This document shows, one piece after another, positions 53,501 to 64,000 of a stretch of DNA of 64,000 nucleotides (position 1 is the stretch's first letter; each line of letters opens with the position of its first letter). Source of the stretch: Thecaphora thlaspeos (lineage: Eukaryota; Basidiomycota; Ustilaginomycetes; Urocystidales; Glomosporiaceae); the NCBI GenBank assembly GCA_900291925.1, contig UWYS01000014.1, positions 310,001-374,000 on the forward strand, written 5' to 3'. A model generated the notes under the pieces. The model did not search any database, had not been told where the DNA came from, and worked only from the letters and a program-made list of their open reading frames with translations. The position numbers were made by a program, and so were the translations under genes.

Positions 53501-53546
53501 GCCCGACGCGTCTCGCCCGAGTAAACATGCGACCAGGCACCTCCAT
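53501..53546 (-). repeat. Isolated copy of the 19.7-20.1 kb hairpin repeat
   Basis: On the minus strand it reads TGGAGG, two bases, CCTGGTCGCATG, then TTTACTCGGGCGAGACGCGT. It matches the unit at about 19921-19960 over 40-odd bases with only a handful of differences, 33 kb away and inverted. The palindromic core CTCGGGCGAG is at 53512-53521. Confidence 0.8.
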
Positions 53547-54007
53547 GGTTTCCCTTGTCGCGGCGAGAGGTCCTCGAAAGATGGCCAGCAACCAATCTGT
53601 CGCCGGTTGGATAGCGGACGAGTAGAGCAAGGTATCGTCCGTTTTGCTTGCATGATACCGTAAACAGATGGCAACACGACAAGAGGAAGGGGGAAAGGGA
53701 GACAACAGTGCCAGAAGAGGAAGAGAGACGAGGGCGAGGGGAAGGAGGGCGAACTCGAGATCATTCGGGATGAGCTACCTAGCGATTTGACCTTGTCGCG
53801 CCACAAACTTGACAATCAGCTTCTAGGCGCGCAAGAGGAAGCAGGATGAAGAAGCGACCACGATAAGCGCAGAAAGACCTGGGATTAGTGCACGTGCAAG
53901 GGAAGGTGTTGGAAGGGGAGGGCGCGTGATCGAGCCGGACGGAGAGATTACACTACAACGGGTCGCGATGACCTGGGGCAAATACAGAGTGAAAGCGGGC
54001 ATCTTTA

Positions 54008-54116
54008 CGGAAGGACGGACGGAAAGAAGGACGGATGAATGGACGGAAGGATGGACGGATGGATGGACGGAAGAATGAACGGATGGATGGACGGATGGAT
54101 GGACGGATGGACTGAG
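54008..54116. repeat. GGAC/GGAT tetranucleotide minisatellite
   Basis: About 110 bases built from GGAC, GGAT, GGAA and GAAT units in varying order, with runs such as GGACGGATGGATGGACGG. It lies between the 3' ends of U1-70K and the zinc-finger gene. Likely length-polymorphic. Confidence 0.8.
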
Positions 54117-54392
54117 AGGATAGTGGCGGCGGTGGAGCAGCGGATGCTCGTTGGCCGGAGGGATAAAGAGGGCAGGGAATAGAGAGGGACCGGGGATAAC
54201 ACGATGTGAGTATCGAGCGTGCGCTCTGCACTACCGCGTCTGGCGGGCCTGATCGAGGCACTAGTGTACGAGCGTGCACCTTTTTTGAGGGGAGGGACAC
54301 ATGGGAAGGAGGAGGGAGGATGCAGGACAAGCTCGCAGCGGTGCGGGTGCTACCGTACCCCAAGCGGTCCGCCGCCACCGCTACAACTGCTC

Positions 54393-56801
54393 TTACGGGC
54401 CGAGATGCCGCCTCTGCGCTTCGAGCCATGCTTGATGTTCGTTGAAATGGTGGTGCGAGATGGCCAGATCGCCCTGATCGTGGCCGAAGTGGCCGGTGGA
54501 CGACATCACAGCCGAATAAGGCTGTGCCGCTTCGAGCTGGGCGGCCTTCTCGCCGCACTCTTTCTCGACGCGCCTGCGGACATTGAGCGGAACGGTAGCG
54601 GTTCGAAGGCAAGGTGGGGCGAGGCTTATGATTAGCTTGCTTCGAAACGCGTATTGATGCTGTGCAATCAGACCCCTCTGTTCCCTCGGCCCTCTGCCCT
54701 TTGCACTCTCGACTCTCACCCACATCCGCCCCTCTCTTCTGTGCCGCGGGCCGCGGCTACTCACCAATGTCTCCTCAGGGCGTCGCTTCGTGGGAAACCC
54801 TTGCCGCAGATCTCGCAGATGTAGGGCTTGTCGCCCGAGTGGACGCGGGCGTGGCGTTCCAGGTCGTGCTTGCGCGAAAAAGCCCGGGGGCAGACGGCGC
54901 AGACAAACGGCTTCATCTGCGAGTGCGACCGCAGGTGCGCCTTGAGGTTGTACGATCGGTTCTTGGCAAACGTCTTGTTGCAATTTGGGTACGGACACCT
55001 GGCGATCCCTTCGGCGTCGATGTTGGCGTCCATCGCGTCTCCAAGGACGTTGATCATTTCGCCAGGGTGTGCGTGCATGCTGTGACCGTGATCGTGGCCG
55101 CCCATGTAGGGGCCGCTGTGCTGCTGCATCGACATGCCGTAAGGGTGGTGGCGCTGGTACTGATGCTGGTGCTGGTGCTGGTGCTGGTGTTGGTGCTGCT
55201 GCTGCTGCTGCGGATGCATGGCAAAGGCGACTGGCCCTCTTGGACCCATGGCGAACTGACCGCCTTGCCCTGGCCCAGCGCCGAGGCCCGCTGGAGCGGC
55301 CGGCAGAAGTGGGTGGCTGGGCACGCCTGCGTGTCCGTAGCCGCCCAAGACGGCGCCTTCAACCAGCCCCGACAGGCTGTCGTGCCGCGCCGTCGGGCCG
55401 TCGTAGCCCTCAGCGGCGCCATCGACACCAACTATCTCGGGTACGCCACCCTGCCATCCGCCCTCAGGTTGCGCGAGGCTCGTCCGGCCCGCCTGCCAGC
55501 TCAGAAGTCTGCCCCTGCCCGGGACCTGGGACGGCACGATCGGACCGTGGCTCCCGCTCTGCACTTGCTCGTCGGACAGCCTGCGTGACTGCGACCAATC
55601 CTCCGACGCCCTCTGTACCGGACCAGGCCTGGTCGGCACGAACGAAAAGGGCTGGCTGTTGGATAGATCACGGCTCTCTCTGAGAGGCGTCCTCGATGGA
55701 CCGGCGTACGCCTCTGCCATCTCGCCACCATCCGGGCCCGTCCGCCGAGGGGCCTCGCCACTCTGAGACGGCGGGAGCAGCACAGATGGCGGGTAGTCAC
55801 CGGATCCGCTTGCGACGACGGCCGGCGCGTCGGACTGCGTGGCCGAGCTGAGGGGTTGGCGCTCCACCGGCACCGACTGAGATCCTACCGGCGTCCGCCG
55901 TAGGTCGGTCGTCGATCCTTGAGGACTTTCGAAGGGGGTTTCACCGGCCGGCCCGCTGATCGGAGCGCCGTCAAGCGGAGCGTCGACATATCCGGTCGCA
56001 CGTGAGACAAGATCAGGCCCTTCGAGGTGGTCGTACGTTGCCGGTTGGTAGTGGTAGTCGGACTGGAAAGCCTGATCATTGGTCTGGTCGGTAGACGACG
56101 ACCACAGACCGTATTCGTTGGCGTCGCCGATCAACGGTGTGCCGTCCGGGACCAGCCCGAGCGCGGCGTCAGCGAAACCATCCCCAAAACCTGGGGGTGC
56201 GTTGAAGACGTTGACGCGGGTGTGTGTGGACTGTTACGACGTGCAGCAAGGGGGGTGGAGAGAAGATGAGGGCATAGCGGAGGATGGGGACGAGCGTAAT
56301 CAGCGATCCGAACCGCGCGCTGAGACTTCTCTCCCTCCACCGTCGTCTGCTGCTGGTCGCAAGACTCACGTATTCGTATTCCGGAGCCTCGTCAAGAAGC
56401 GACGCCGGCAGCTCGGGAAAGCTGAGGCCCGCGTCTGGGAAGCTGCCCCTAATCTCGTTTGAGGGAGAGTGGTGATAGCCGAGCATGGTCGCCGACGACG
56501 ACGTCAGGTCGGCATCGAAGTTGACCGGATAGGTGGGTCCATCGGGAGGACAGGAGTTGGTCTCCATCGACCCGAAGCCTTCAGTGTACGGCAGGAAGCG
56601 GAACATCGAGTTTGCCGCTGCACCGCCCGACGGGTTGCCGGAGTCGGGGAACGCGCCGAGGTATGACGCGCCGGTCTGCTGCTTTGGCTGGTGGTGTGAC
56701 GAGGACGTCGCCCTGGACATGTCGGGGTAGGAACGGTCGAAGTCGTGTGACACACCTGGGAAGTGAGCGGTCCGAGGTGTGTGCAGCAGCGTCGTTGTCA
56801 T
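54393..56801 (-). CDS. C2H2 zinc-finger transcription factor (three fingers, Crz1/Msn-like arrangement)
   Basis: Three exons, 56801-56370, 56230-54765 and 54573-54393, give 692 residues. Splices join PEYEY to STHTRVNVFNAPPG and ALRRHW to RVEKECGEKAAQ, completing the third finger across an intron. Three adjacent fingers occupy about residues 548-640: CPYPNCNKTFAKNRSYNLKA, CAVCPRAFSRKHDLERHARV and CEICGKGFPRSDALRRHWRV. The third ends in His...Cys (RHWRVEKEC), a C2HC variant. Linkers HSQMKPFVC and HSGDKPYIC are canonical. The remaining protein is disordered, with a His/Gln run near 485-510 encoded by CTG/GTG triplets at 55140-55205. Cluster size and position near the C-terminus resemble calcineurin-responsive Crz1/Prz1 or Msn2 factors, but no calcineurin-docking motif was identified. 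The start codon could lie in an unseen upstream exon. Confidence 0.85.
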
Positions 56802-57817
56802 TGCAGGACTCGGCTGATACGGCGTGTCGGACGGTTTTGCAGTCCTGGCGGCAAGGTGGAACGGGGTGCGAAGGCGAGAGGTTCCGATAGAAGGACGGGA
56901 AAAAGCAGAAGCGGTCAGAACGAGCAGCAGGCGGCCGGCAGGCAGGCAGGCATCGACGTGCCCATTGCCTCGTAGGCGTACGACTCACTGGAGCTGGAGG
57001 CGATGGATGTGGGGAGAAAAGTCCGCAGGAGATCGGAGATTCCGGCGAAAGTGGGGCCGATACCAGAGCTCTGACCGGGGCGCGGGTCGACGGCAAGATG
57101 GATCACGCGAGTAGGCGTCGTTCCAAGCCTCTGCGGTACTTCTTGCGTGCGTGCGTTGGCAAGGAGGGACGGAGTGCCGTGTCTAGGGTCCTTGTTGTGG
57201 CGTTGCGCGACACGGCCCGTGCTTCCCCGAAGGAGGTGTCGATGGCGATCTTGTGAGCAGTGCAAGGACGGCTTGCCCTGAAACGTCGGCAGCCGATGCG
57301 CTGGCTCCAGTGACGGAGCCCAGGGTATGGGGTGTTGGGCCAAGGGCAGCTACTGGCGCTTGCCGTGTGGCTCAGTACACGGGTTTTCGCCGGAGCGAGT
57401 TGAAGCGAACTCGGTCTTCTTCGGTCCTTGAGTGATGCCTGATTGATTCGTGAGGCTTTGGTCGATAAGCCAATACCAAGTCTGGAAGAACGGAACGGAT
57501 GAGGCGCAGGCCTAATGATATCGTCTAAACGGATCACCCGTGCAGGCGGGCGGGCTTATACCCAGAGCAGAGTGCCCTGGTAGTCGTGACGAGGTGGGCG
57601 TAGACAACGACGTTTTGTTCCGGCTCGTCCGCGGAGCCAAGCGAGGCGAATGGAGGATGCCGGCGCAACCTTGTGAGCGGCAGGGTCGGGAGCGAAGGGG
57701 TGGGAAAGAAGTCGCCAGAATAGGTAGCCTGGCTCGATCTGCTGCTGCGTGCCTTTGTGCGTTAAGCTCGATGCGGGGCGAGGTCCGATGCGGCGTTTAA
57801 GCGCAAGGTCGACGGCC

Positions 57818-57869
57818 GGGGGGGGGGGGGGGGGGGGGGGGGGGGCCGGGGGGGGGGGGGGGGGGGGGG
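57818..57869 (+). repeat. Two poly-G tracts interrupted by CC
   Basis: Two G runs of about 25 and 20 bases are separated by a GGCCGG junction, about 1 kb upstream of the zinc-finger gene start. Such runs can form G-quadruplexes and are prone to assembly error in length. Confidence 0.7.
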
Positions 57870-59455
57870 CGAGCGATGCAGTCAAAGAGGCTGTCGGGGC
57901 GGTCGGAAGCGTCCGTTGTCGCAGATGCGGCCGGGCCACAAAGGTGTGCCAGTGCTGTTGCGACTGAACACACAGGGTAGCCGTGAGCGTAGTGGCGGCG
58001 GCGTCGGTGGCGGCAGGGGCTTCGGATGAGCGATCCGACGAGATAAAGCCCGACGCCGTTTCTCGGCACTGGATGAACCGTGTGTTTCGGTGAGATCGAT
58101 GGATCGGAAACGTAGCCGCCAAAAAGTGACAAAGCTCGAGGGGCAGGTGACCTGTGATTCGGAAAGGGAGGCGGCGTGGATTTGGACGAGAGCGATCAAA
58201 GGGGCGAGTTCAGCAGCGGCTCTGCGGGGCGAGATTGTCAGGGTTTATGGCCGTTGATGGTGACGATGTTGTGATGATGGCGATGATGGCAGTGGCGTGA
58301 ATAGTGGCGATGATGGAGGCTCGCAGGAACGAAGAGGGATTAAAGGGGGAAAAGGGTTGCCACGGAGACGGAGGGGAGAAGGGGGGTGGTTGTGACGTTG
58401 GTGGCTGGCTAGGGAAGGAGGTGAAGCTAGGGCGCGGCGGATCTGCCCCAGGCTACAGTAGCTGTTGACCGTGCCGCTGGTGCTGCAGGTCGAAGGCCTA
58501 CTATCGTGAGCGAGCTGTCATGCAGGGGGAGTCGAAACGGGCAGAGAAGCAAGCGGAAGAAGCGGGTCGAGAAGGTGATGAGGGCGGAGGGATGGGTAGC
58601 TCGGCAGCCTGGCTTCTCTGGAGTCGATGCGAGAGAGAGTACGTGTTACAGTACGTTGCTGTCTGAGTAACAGGTAAAGTGAAGGGAAATCCAGGAGGGA
58701 GTGCTAGGCGAGACAGAGAAGACAACTCGTCTGCGTCGTCGGTCGGTGTGCTGAGAGATGGTGATGTTGGTGACCCGCCCGGGCTAGCCTGGTTAGCCGT
58801 GGAACGCCGCTGCTAGGGAGAGAGACGGGGAGAACGAGGGGCACGCCAGGGGGCTAGTCCGAGAGAGGGCCGGCCTAGCTCAGCCTAGGAGGCGCGAGGC
58901 TAGCTGAGCAGGGCATGGCAAGCACAGCAGGCAGGTCGCAGATCCCCCTCCCGCACACTCGCTCCGTCATGCACCTTCGCCGAGGGTCCGGGCGCAGGGG
59001 GATTATTATTTTTTATTATTTTTTCTCTTTTTTTATCCACTCTCTTCTTTCTGTGCAGAGGCTCTGGCATAAGAATAATAGAAGGCAGCGGCGGCTAGGG
59101 AGCCCGGGCCTTGCGAAAGATATAAGCCAGCTCGGTGCTAGTCTGGAAGGCCGCCCGGAAGCACGAACCAACATCTGGCTGTGTATCCCTCTCTCGATCT
59201 GCCTACCTGGGTAGGACAAAAGATCAAGCAAGATAAATTACAAAGGATAAATACAGAGTATAATAAAAAAACCCCCGGTGGGGTAGCGGGAGGGGGGAAG
59301 CGCGGGCGTTTGGCGTGATCTGGGCAGCGGCGGCGTGGTACAGATAGGCCGATCGGTGTACAGTGTGGTGTTTGGGCACCTCCTGACGGCCTGGCTGTTT
59401 GGGCCATCTCCTCCGGAGACGAGAGGCAGGGGAAACTAGGGATCGGCTTTGGGAC

Positions 59456-59494
59456 GGCGGGGCGGGCGGAGCGGGCGGAGCGGGCGGAGCGGGC
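59456..59494 (+). repeat. Nonamer tandem repeat GCGGGCGGA, about four copies
   Basis: Perfect or near-perfect direct copies at a 9-nt period in otherwise non-repetitive sequence. Confidence 0.75.
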
Positions 59495-62400
59495 TGTACA
59501 TACAAGGCTCGCTGCTGGCGCCTGGCGGGTGAGGTGCCTGCTGTAGCCCCGGACCGCATGCATCCGGGCGCCTGCAGCTGGGCCGCACTGCATATGCACC
59601 ACCACCTGCCGCTCCTTGCTTAGCTCCCCTCGCCGCCATTTCTCTTTCGCTCTCTCTTCTCCCTTGATCCTTCTGATCGTCGGTCTCCCTGCTCCGCCCT
59701 TTTACGAGTATATTTCAAGTATCAACGTCCAGTTACGGATCAATTTTACCGACAGAATACCAGTCGGAGGAGTCGGCGGTGCGGTCTATTTTTGCGCTTA
59801 CGCCGCGCCCACAATCGCTGGCCGGTAAGCATGGAGCTCAGCTGGCGACTTTAGTCGGGCTGGTGTCGTGTTCCAGCCAGCCAGCAGGCAGGGTCTTGTT
59901 TGCGTTGGTGCGACGCGCCGCAGCTTACTCTCACAATGGGAACAACGGGCAAGGGCCCGCGCCCTGTCACACGCGGTAGTCGCACAGTGTACTGTAGCAC
60001 GTACTCTGTGACTGTAAGTCAACAACGCCTGGCTCGTCCAACGTCGCAAACAATAAGAAAGGGCGGCGACGGCTGGGCTCACGGGTCGACTGATGGCCGG
60101 CCTGCTCTTTGTCTGCAGGTGGGGGATCTATGCCGGTGCCCTGGCGCTGTCAATCCGATGACTCTGCTGTTTGCTGGCAACGACGACACGAGTTTTGGCG
60201 ACAACATCCGACGGTGAGGACCTCGTACTGAACGAAAGAATCTAGCCCTGACCATCGTTCTACTTACCCTGAGCAGGACTAGGATGAGACGTACCGGCGG
60301 CGACCGCTGAATCCCATCAATCTACTAATTGCGCCTACGCATACTGGCCCCCACCGGCTGAGCATCGATCGAACAGGGCTACCACAACTTATCTCACTGG
60401 CCGAAGTCACCGAATTACCTGGTGGTGGATGGTCACAATACGCTTGACTGTGGTGAGACTAGGCTGACGACGCTCCATTGTAGCGTTCAAGGGATGGTGA
60501 GACGGATCTAAGCAAGAATCCGCTCCCCTAATTGAGCGGCGGGCCCGCTCCTACGATACTACTCTTGGCAGCGGCTCCATTATCCCTGCAAGGTAACCGA
60601 TACACAAACAGCTTGCTACTGTACATCCTAAGCCCGGAATGCTGCTTCATCTAACTTACCTGCTGCCATTGTTACTTACTGCGCGACGTGAAACGAAGCG
60701 CCCGCGGGACGGTGGGCTCGGACATGGTGGATCTCGCTCCAACACACCTGCATTGCGAAGCGTGTTTTTCCGATCAGGATTGGTTCGAGGTCGTCAGAGC
60801 ACAAGTAGTAGCAGCAGCAGCAGCAGTAGCGGCGTAGTAGAGTACTAGTCCGGCTGCGCAACATGGCGCCAACGCTGCCACCCTGGACGACAAGAGCGGT
60901 CCCCGACGAACTAATAACGAGTGCCAGCCGTAGGTCGTTCGTGTTTGAGATGCGGCGGGCTTTGGTCACCGTCGTTTAGTCTGTCATTAGAAGTACTCTA
61001 GCTCGCAAGCTGCGGATCCCAAGCGGTCTTGCTGCGCCCAGACCTCGACGGCGGCAGCGTCTATCTGGCAAAGCACCGCTGCGGTTGTCACGGAAGCGAT
61101 GAAAGAAGCCGTGCCGGGACGAAGCGATGTAGAAGCGGAAGACAAAGCAGCACACCGTGGCATGCGACGCTCCCTCGCTCCGAGGCGATCAGACACAGCG
61201 ACGTAACATATGCCTGAGTAGTAGTGGTTAGTAGAGCGCTGCGACCAAGTGGCGTGGCAGCACGTCACGCCTACGCGTACATATAACCATTGATCAATCT
61301 ATCTCAGCCTTATCCGAACATATGATGGAGAGGCCTCAACCTTGAGCCCTTCGAGTCGAGAGAGTGGTGCTAAGGTACTTGGCGGAGCTGGACTTACCCG
61401 GTTCGCCCTTCTGCGGCCATGGCTCTACAGCATGTCCGCACCTGCTCCGCCGCAAGGCATCTGCCAGACAAGATAGACTCATCCCACGCACCTACGATCC
61501 AATTGGAGCTCCGGCGAACGCCGCCAAGATTCGCAGGCGCACCGGTGCCGCGAACTGAGCAGAGGACTTGATTGCGTCCGGCTGCAAGGATGATCACCGG
61601 TCCTCTGATGGCGCCTCGAGCACATGTCCGTGCAGTAGGAGTCAGGTGGGCGCTCGCAGCCAGCTGAGAGCAAGGGATGATGCGATTGCGCCGCCCCGCC
61701 ACCTAGCTGGATAGACCGACGGACCGGACAAAGTGCCTAGATGAGATCGGAGCTGCGCTTGACGCCACATACCAGCGCTTGCTCTTCAACGCCCAGATGA
61801 TTGGTTACTTACAGAAGGACAGGGCGGCTGAGTGGGGTGGCCCTTGCACAGCTTTGGGGGTCCCGGCGGCATCCCTTGGCCTCCAGAGATGGCGTCCTTG
61901 CGGCGTGCTCTTGCGCCCCCATGAACCCGATTTAGTTGGCTGACGATCGCCCTAAGAACTGCTGTCCATCTCGTCTAGGAGTACGATCCAACCCTGCGCC
62001 CACAGAGGTACGGAAACTAGCGAACAGTAAGTGTACTGTATGTAGTAAGTGTAGTCGGGATACTGTACAGGGTATCCTCGACTTTCCCTGCGATCTGGCA
62101 TGGAAGGCTCTCGCCAGCCTGCTGTAGCTGGGTATGGCAGAACGGGCCACGAAACTCTCGTGTGTCACGCCCAGCCTGCTTGCTTGCCAAAGAGCCCCGC
62201 TCCCTGCCACCTAATGTATGTACGCTCTCTCTGTGTCTTGCACATGACCTTCGAGAACATCAAGCCTTTCCCACATTCACGCGCCACCACGAGGTTCTAC
62301 AGTACATACAGTATGTATGTATGTAGACGACCCAACTTTGCAGGTCCCTCGCGATGATGAGTCGCAGATTGACCGGTCTTCCTGCCTGTGCTTCTGTTCA

Positions 62401-64000
62401 GGCAAGCAGAGAAGCACACATAACAGCTTACATATGCATGCGCTTAGACGATCTTCAGCAGTGACGGGGGCAGACTGCTGGGCCCGACAGAGTGCTACTT
62501 AACTACTTATCTGATCTACTCACGATCAAGTTCCTCTTCTTGCCGTGCAGCCGTTTGCGTGGATCGAAGAAAGGTCCTCGTCGACATCCCTCTCTGCGAT
62601 CCGATACTGACTCTTGGCCGTTGTTCTCGTACTGTAGCTCGCTTCTGTATTTATTCGGTACACAGGTACCTACCTGCCTACCTAACCTACCTGCCTTCCT
62701 GCTTGTTCGTCTTTACTTCTTTTTGCAGCACGGGCGATGACAACAATCCGTAAGCGGGTAAACATTCGTCTCGCTTCTCTGGAGTCTCTTGACTTGAAGG
62801 AGCAACGGAGCGACGATCAAGGTGCTGGCTCCGCTCCAGCACTGTCAGTACCGTCACCACGGTGACAAAACGTAGAACGCCACAGACGAGATCCTCGGCC
62901 TCCGACCGGTGACTGGACGCCTTCGATAGAAGATGCATGTGTCGAAGAAGCGAGGCGACATAGAGTGCTCAGTGACATACAGACAGAAAAGATACATGTA
63001 GGAAAGACAGAGGTCTGAACTGGGGCCGGTCGGTCGGACGGTCTGTCGGTCCAATAGCCTGGCAACGTTCTTGCTACTGTACCGGTACAGCGTTCCCTAC
63101 ACACCTCCATCTCGCTCGACCACCAATCTTCTCTCGCTAACATCCAGGCTCATCAAGCGAATGCCGGACCGAGGCATCGACGCACCCTCCCGTCGCCTCG
63201 AATCGGTGTTTAGTCGTCGTCAAAGAGGCTGTGTATGTACGTCTGGGCGTGCTTGCGATATGGTGGATTCGGCGTCGGTTTCCGATGAATGTTGTCCTGG
63301 GCAACTAGAGCATGCTAAGTGTAACGGTTCGCAGATCGAGGCTCATGTGAGTATCCGCCTTTGCTCGTATAGCCGATGATAGTCGGCCGAACGGCCACCC
63401 AAGTGATGGCGGTGTGCTTGGTCAACAAACTACCGTATGTACAGCAAGCTCTGGCATCTCCCTCCAATCCGTTCGCACGGCGCCGGCACGTATGGGGCTG
63501 GCTGCCAAAGGCACACATGGAGCATGCTCGGCGCTGTTCGGTACAGTACAGAAGACGGTACAGAAGAGAAAAATGGATGACTTCCAGCGGACCTCGATGG
63601 TCGAGCATTACCTCGTTTGGCTCTCGCCGAGACCAGCGTGCCTAAGGAACCCTTTCGGAGTAAACATCTCCGACGTTCCGCCTTTGAAGCTGCTCTGGTT
63701 CGTCGCTGTTCACATCTTGCATTCTCCTCTCATCTTTGCATCGGGACGGTCTCCTACCCGATGCTGTCTCGCCTTACTGCTTGATGTCGCCGTTGCCAGT
63801 CGTTCCGCTTCAAGCCATCGACGGTTGCAATAACCAGATCTTCTGCATGTTACCTCGGGAATTAGCTTGTCGAACGCCAACCTACATATGTCCAGGAACT
63901 TGTCCATTGCGCCCTCGACGTCGTCCGAGTTGGCGGTGCGAGGCGATAGGTTCCAACTTACTACCACCCTTACGTACCCCTCGAAGAATCGCAAGTGCCG

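Larger units (their letters stand above)
53239..54392. other. Convergent intergenic region with repeats
   Basis: About 1.15 kb between U1-70K and the zinc-finger gene. It holds one hairpin repeat (53501-53546) and the GGAC/GGAT minisatellite (54008-54116). No gene is seen. Confidence 0.6.
56802..64000. other. 7.2 kb gene-poor region to the window edge
   Basis: Frames here are short and I recognise no domain on either strand. It contains two adjoining poly-G tracts (57818-57869), a GCGGGCGGA nonamer run (59456-59494), a TAG/CAG triplet run (60804-60835), GTATGTATG and CTACCTGC microsatellites (62311-62326, 62668-62702), and eleven copies of TACTGTA/TACAGTA between 58456 and 63548. Base composition shifts toward AT after about 59.6 kb. 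It may be decayed transposon sequence or a chromosomal subregion such as a subtelomere. Confidence 0.5.

Noticed and set aside
57556..58122. 188-codon minus-strand frame across the poly-G tract
   Set aside because: A large part is a Pro run encoded by the poly-G tract itself; the rest shows no conserved feature.

Overview
The window is nuclear DNA of a filamentous or yeast-like fungus, most likely a basidiomycete and perhaps of the smut lineage (Ustilaginomycotina). The evidence is GC-rich coding sequence, short GT-AG introns (about 70-150 nt, often GTGAGT donors), long low-complexity Ser/Ala/Gly protein tails, and a gene set of fungal chromatin, proteasome, spliceosome and mitochondrial assembly factors. 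The lineage assignment is inference from overall character, not from a marker gene.

Layout. 0.7-4.2 kb: ISWI partner ITC1 (-). 7.1-9.2 kb: a disordered protein of unknown function (+). 9.7-11.7 kb: a PP2C phosphatase (-), divergent from the cytochrome bc1 chaperone CBP3 (+, 12.3-13.6 kb); both have mitochondrial-type N-termini. 13.9-18.4 kb: a tricalbin ER-plasma membrane tether (-). 18.4-22 kb: a 3.6 kb gap with a 52-nt tandem duplication and an array of a short hairpin repeat. 22-24.9 kb: K+/H+ antiporter KHA1 (+). 25.3-26.4 kb: an alpha/beta hydrolase with a peroxisomal C-terminus (-). 26.9-28.1 kb: Tudor splicing factor SPF30/SMNDC1 (+). 28.7-29.8 kb: a TPR protein (-). 31.9-33.7 kb: a secreted GH18 chitinase with two in-frame TAG codons (+).

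34-39.4 kb is a decay zone. It holds a tRNA-like 3' half, homopolymer runs, a broken gene, a GATA-like zinc-finger reading frame and a degenerate tyrosine-recombinase gene (DUF3435/captain-like). It ends at an intron-containing tRNA-Trp. This is the most unusual stretch of the window.

40.3-44.3 kb: an ankyrin-repeat protein (-). 46.6-48.3 kb: a KilA-N/APSES-type protein (-, six exons). 49.8-51.1 kb: 20S proteasome alpha subunit PRE10 (-), divergent from U1-70K (+, 51.8-53.2 kb). 54.4-56.8 kb: a C2H2 zinc-finger regulator (-). From 56.8 kb to the end no convincing gene is visible; the last 5.6 kb is less GC-rich and crowded with the heptamer TACTGTA/TACAGTA.

Most genes are housekeeping genes with no operon-like logic. 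Their pairing as divergent neighbours (PP2C/CBP3, hydrolase/SPF30, PRE10/U1-70K) suggests shared intergenic promoters. Exon boundaries were derived by hand from splice signals, frame and family conservation; no alignment or database search was run.
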